From the NCBI RefSeq assembly GCF_050948215.1, contig NC_135155.1, positions 19,185,001 to 19,249,000 on the forward strand: a DNA stretch of 64,000 nt. Direction: 5' to 3'. How positions within the stretch are numbered: position 1 is the stretch's first letter; each line of letters opens with the position of its first letter. Below the pieces are notes generated by a model. The model did not search any database, was not told the DNA's origin, and saw only the letters and a program-made list of their open reading frames with translations. Both the position numbers and the translations under genes were made by a program. Origin of the DNA: Halictus rubicundus (Eukaryota; Arthropoda; Insecta; Hymenoptera; Halictidae). Shown here one piece after another: positions 62,401 to 64,000 of the stretch.

Positions 62401-64000
62401 CGAACCCCTCGAAGAGCTCTGCAGGTCCATAGCAGTGATCCAGGATCACATACTCGTCGAGTCAGCGGAAGAACGACCAGCCGGTGAAACCTCACTGCTG
62501 ACAGCTTTGGTGGAGCCACTGATGACACTTCAGAGGAGCATCTCTGTGCTGGAGGAACGTGTACTGTCACCGGAAGTGGTCTCGCTACCCGAAGAAACGA
62601 ACTGGATCAGCGAGTGTCTGGCTGTTCCTCTGCAGGAGATAGAGAAGTCCATAGCTGAGATTCACGAATGCATTGTCCTGGAGTCGGAGCCTGTAGCTGA
62701 AGAACAGTTGTCGAAGATCGAGATGATCGATTGGGCTGTGGTTGAGAAACTGGTACCACCGGTTGAGACGATTAAAGCTGTGATCATTGGTATGAAGGAA
62801 ATCGTTGCTGACAAGGAAGATGAAGTTGAGTATAACCTGGTCAAGACGTTGGTTCAGCCTTTGTCCGAGGTGCACGAGAGTTTCTTGGCGCTTAAGAACA
62901 AGACAGACTTCGGTCCTGAAGAAGAAGAGGCCAGCATAGACGCTATAGTAGATTCTCTGTCGAGTCTGGAGAAGAGTATATCGTTCATCGAAGAGCAATC
63001 TACTATGCGCGATCAAGATGCGGGTATAATCAATAGTTTGGCTGAACCTTTGATGCTGTTGAAGAATTCGATCATAAATGTGGACGAATCCTCCACGGTG
63101 TACCTTGAAAACCTGGAACAACCGTTGCAGAATTTGCAGACTGCTTTGGAGACTGTTTCGATCGAGCAACGTGAAAGAATCCAAAGAAAGAAAAAGACTG
63201 CAGTTCCAGTGGAAGAAGTTGTCAGAATATCCACAAAAATTACAATTTCCATTAACGAGATAAACGTCGCGATCGACTCTATTAGCCGTAAGATCGAAAG
63301 TTACAAGGATTTATTGGGTATCGAGATTCAAATTGAGAACGAAGCATTGAAAACTTTGATGAGACCGCTGGAGGATCTCAAGGAAACGATTCAACGTGTG
63401 CAAACGAGTAAAGGAGTTGAACAATCATCGATAAGCTGTCTTCGGAAGATTCAAAAAGCTGTTGGCATTATTTGTCAGCAATCGGCTGATAAACCTCTAG
63501 CCGAAACTCCGCATTCGGGCACTGCTGACATGATTGGTGTCTTGAGATCATTAGCACCGAGTTTGTATCAATTAGAAACGTCGACCGAGACGGTTGAAAC
63601 ACTGTGGAAAGAAAACTTGACTGGAGAAGGATTGGTGGAATTGGAAATGCCTATTCTCAACTTAATGGACACGGTGAACGTATTGTGCGACAACTTGCTA
63701 AGAATGGAGGTGGTATGGGTCGCTGACGAAGAAAAGAAGAAGGAAAAGAAGACAAAGGAACTCACGCAGGAAGAGGAAGAAGAACGACAGAAGGAAGAGG
63801 CTGAAAAATTAAAGATTGAAGAGGAACGTAAAAAGCAAGAAGAAGAAGATCGTAAGCAGAAGGACGAAGATGAAAAGTTGAAGATTGAAGAAGAACGTAA
63901 AAAGCAAGAAGAAGAAGAGCGTAGAAAGAAGGAAGAAGAAGAACGTAAGCAGAAGGAAGAAACTGAAAAGTTGAAGATGGAAGAGGAACGTAAAAAGCAA
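33405..64000 (+). CDS. Giant Ig-domain and helical-repeat protein, titin-like in style; 12 exons, 3' end beyond the window
   Basis: Exons: 33405-33562, 39945-40245, 43341-43521, 43697-43947, 44184-44328, 44535-44747, 44950-45132, 45373-45570, 45864-46000, 46239-46575, 46801-47085, 47346-64000 (still open). Visible CDS is 19044 nt (6348 aa) with consistent phases. The start MSAPADHSTKARGPPQW is the first Met after an in-frame TGA. Residues about 13-702 hold seven Ig domains (for example LRWFKDDKEIKAGD, ITWYNKEGRIEPSDKY, LKWYKDGVELKPGD). A linker with acidic and Ser-rich parts follows. From residue 797 one exon encodes a Ser/Arg/Lys segment (about 860-1040; PPTRPPRKKS, KKKRHRKKKSK), then over 5000 residues of amphipathic helical repeats with a recurring PLEELEQAL-type motif, and finally a Lys/Glu-rich helix. 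The domain style fits sarcomeric or cytoskeletal giants; no kinase, GEF or Fn3 domain is seen here. The exact orthologue is not recognised. An alternative first exon may exist at 37031. Confidence 0.9.
36413..36585. repeat. Direct repeat of about 60 bp (36413-36475 and 36521-36585)
   Basis: Both copies read GTTGGTTCTATCrGTGAyrC, then CACCyGTG, a variable part and GTCATCG-GTGA/CTGA. They start about 108 bp apart in a GC-rich stretch of intron 1 of the giant gene, upstream of the candidate alternative first exon. This could be duplicated promoter sequence; that is inference. Confidence 0.6.
37031..37110 (+). other. Candidate alternative first coding exon of the giant Ig gene
   Basis: ATGG start context with G at -3. 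The frame begins MGSDCCKCANGNKPAITGSL and ends in CGCCG|GTACGA, phase 2, exactly the phase needed by the acceptor at 39945, giving an Arg at the junction. The peptide has an N-myristoylation-type start (Gly2, Cys6) and a dense Cys cluster (CCKC) suitable for palmitoylation. Joining it to exon 2 would drop the first half of Ig1. The surrounding 35.8-37.3 kb is GC-rich and promoter-like. No transcript evidence is available from sequence alone. Confidence 0.4.
40246..43340. other. Intron 2 of the giant gene (3.1 kb)
   Basis: It interrupts the second Ig domain, between its first strands (exon 39945-40245) and the ITWHRNAEAV segment. Contents are AT-rich sequence, a CT microsatellite at 41426 and a more GC-rich patch at about 41690-42130 with no supported exon. 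Confidence 0.5.
41426..41468. repeat. CT microsatellite in intron 2 of the giant gene
   Basis: An uninterrupted (TC)n run of about 20 units. Confidence 0.9.
54596..59269 (+). repeat. Tandem array of about 195-residue coding repeats
   Basis: Units start at 54596, 55145, 55736, 56333, 56918, 57503, 58094 and 58679; lengths are 549, 591, 597, 585, 585, 591, 585 and 591 nt, all multiples of three. Each begins with VEALKPLVHPLEELEQAL-like sequence. Further landmarks in order are LTPVLEELQKSIAVIEEQVS, GESSVA..IEAPLEELKSSVEAMQ, ALKAVAKCVEEIGKVCS and ET(I/M)ASPIQ.LKE. The first seven units are highly similar and the eighth is diverged. More degenerate units continue downstream at similar spacing (59828, about 60410, about 60970, about 61530). 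Predicted to be all-helical. No match to a named repeat family was recognised. Confidence 0.88.
63735..64000 (+). repeat. Lys/Glu-rich helical repeat at the window edge
   Basis: The frame becomes an alternating Lys/Arg-Glu sequence with a recurring EKLKIEEERKKQEEE block at about 63809, 63874 and 63967. It is consistent with a charged single alpha-helix or coiled coil. The DNA repeat is still running at the window end, so its full length is unknown. Confidence 0.8.

Noticed and set aside
47454..63252. Many minus-strand open frames of 60-225 codons
   Set aside because: All are shadows of the single long plus-strand coding exon, whose repeat structure also repeats the shadow frames (the Ala-Phe-Lys-Ala-Val-type frames recur at the repeat period).
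1..64000. CRISPR arrays, tRNA or rRNA genes, bacterial operons
   Set aside because: None of the expected structures was seen. Repeats here are eukaryotic microsatellites, MITEs and coding tandem repeats.

Overview
The window looks like insect nuclear DNA. It has AT-rich introns and spacers, long GA/CT microsatellites, MITE-like inverted-repeat elements and multi-exon genes with GT-AG (and two GC-AG) introns. Protein similarity and general texture fit a hymenopteran (bee or ant), but that assignment is inference; no species-diagnostic sequence was recognised.

Layout. (1) 1-4125 is non-coding flank containing a palindromic repeat, a GA microsatellite, copies of an AT-rich dispersed repeat, and a small terminal-inverted-repeat element that ends 5 bp from the stop codon of the next gene. 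(2) 4126-15947, minus strand: a complete 17-exon gene that I reconstructed with consistent splice phases (1211 codons). It is the SESTD1 orthologue, with a Sec14-like lipid-binding domain and spectrin repeats, plus a C-terminal extension of about 500 residues that the vertebrate protein lacks. (3) 15948-21055 is a divergent intergenic region with promoter-like GC-rich stretches, a heptamer minisatellite and a striking 363-bp palindrome. (4) 21056-29050, plus strand: a complete 9-exon gene (1428 aa) with order Fn3-Ig-Ig-Fn3, a long disordered region and a C-terminal hydrophobic hairpin or anchor. Its N-terminus carries an N-myristoylation-type motif. (5) 29051-33404 is spacer with a duplicated GC-rich block, microsatellites and dispersed repeats. 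(6) 33405-64000 and beyond, plus strand: the first 12 exons of a giant gene (at least 6348 aa visible, no stop). Seven N-terminal Ig domains, six of them arranged as three two-Ig super-repeats, are followed by a single exon of at least 16.6 kb. That exon encodes long helical repeats, including a tandem array of about 195-residue units, and ends in a Lys/Glu-rich helix at the window edge.

Together, two adjacent same-strand Ig/Fn3 genes suggest a muscle or cytoskeletal gene neighbourhood (titin/obscurin/myosin-binding-protein-like), flanked by a divergently transcribed phosphoinositide-binding spectrin-repeat scaffold. Both Ig genes have, or may have through an alternative first exon, an acylatable MG- N-terminus. 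The most unusual content is the giant exon with its recently amplified internal repeats, and the membrane-anchored Fn3/Ig protein.
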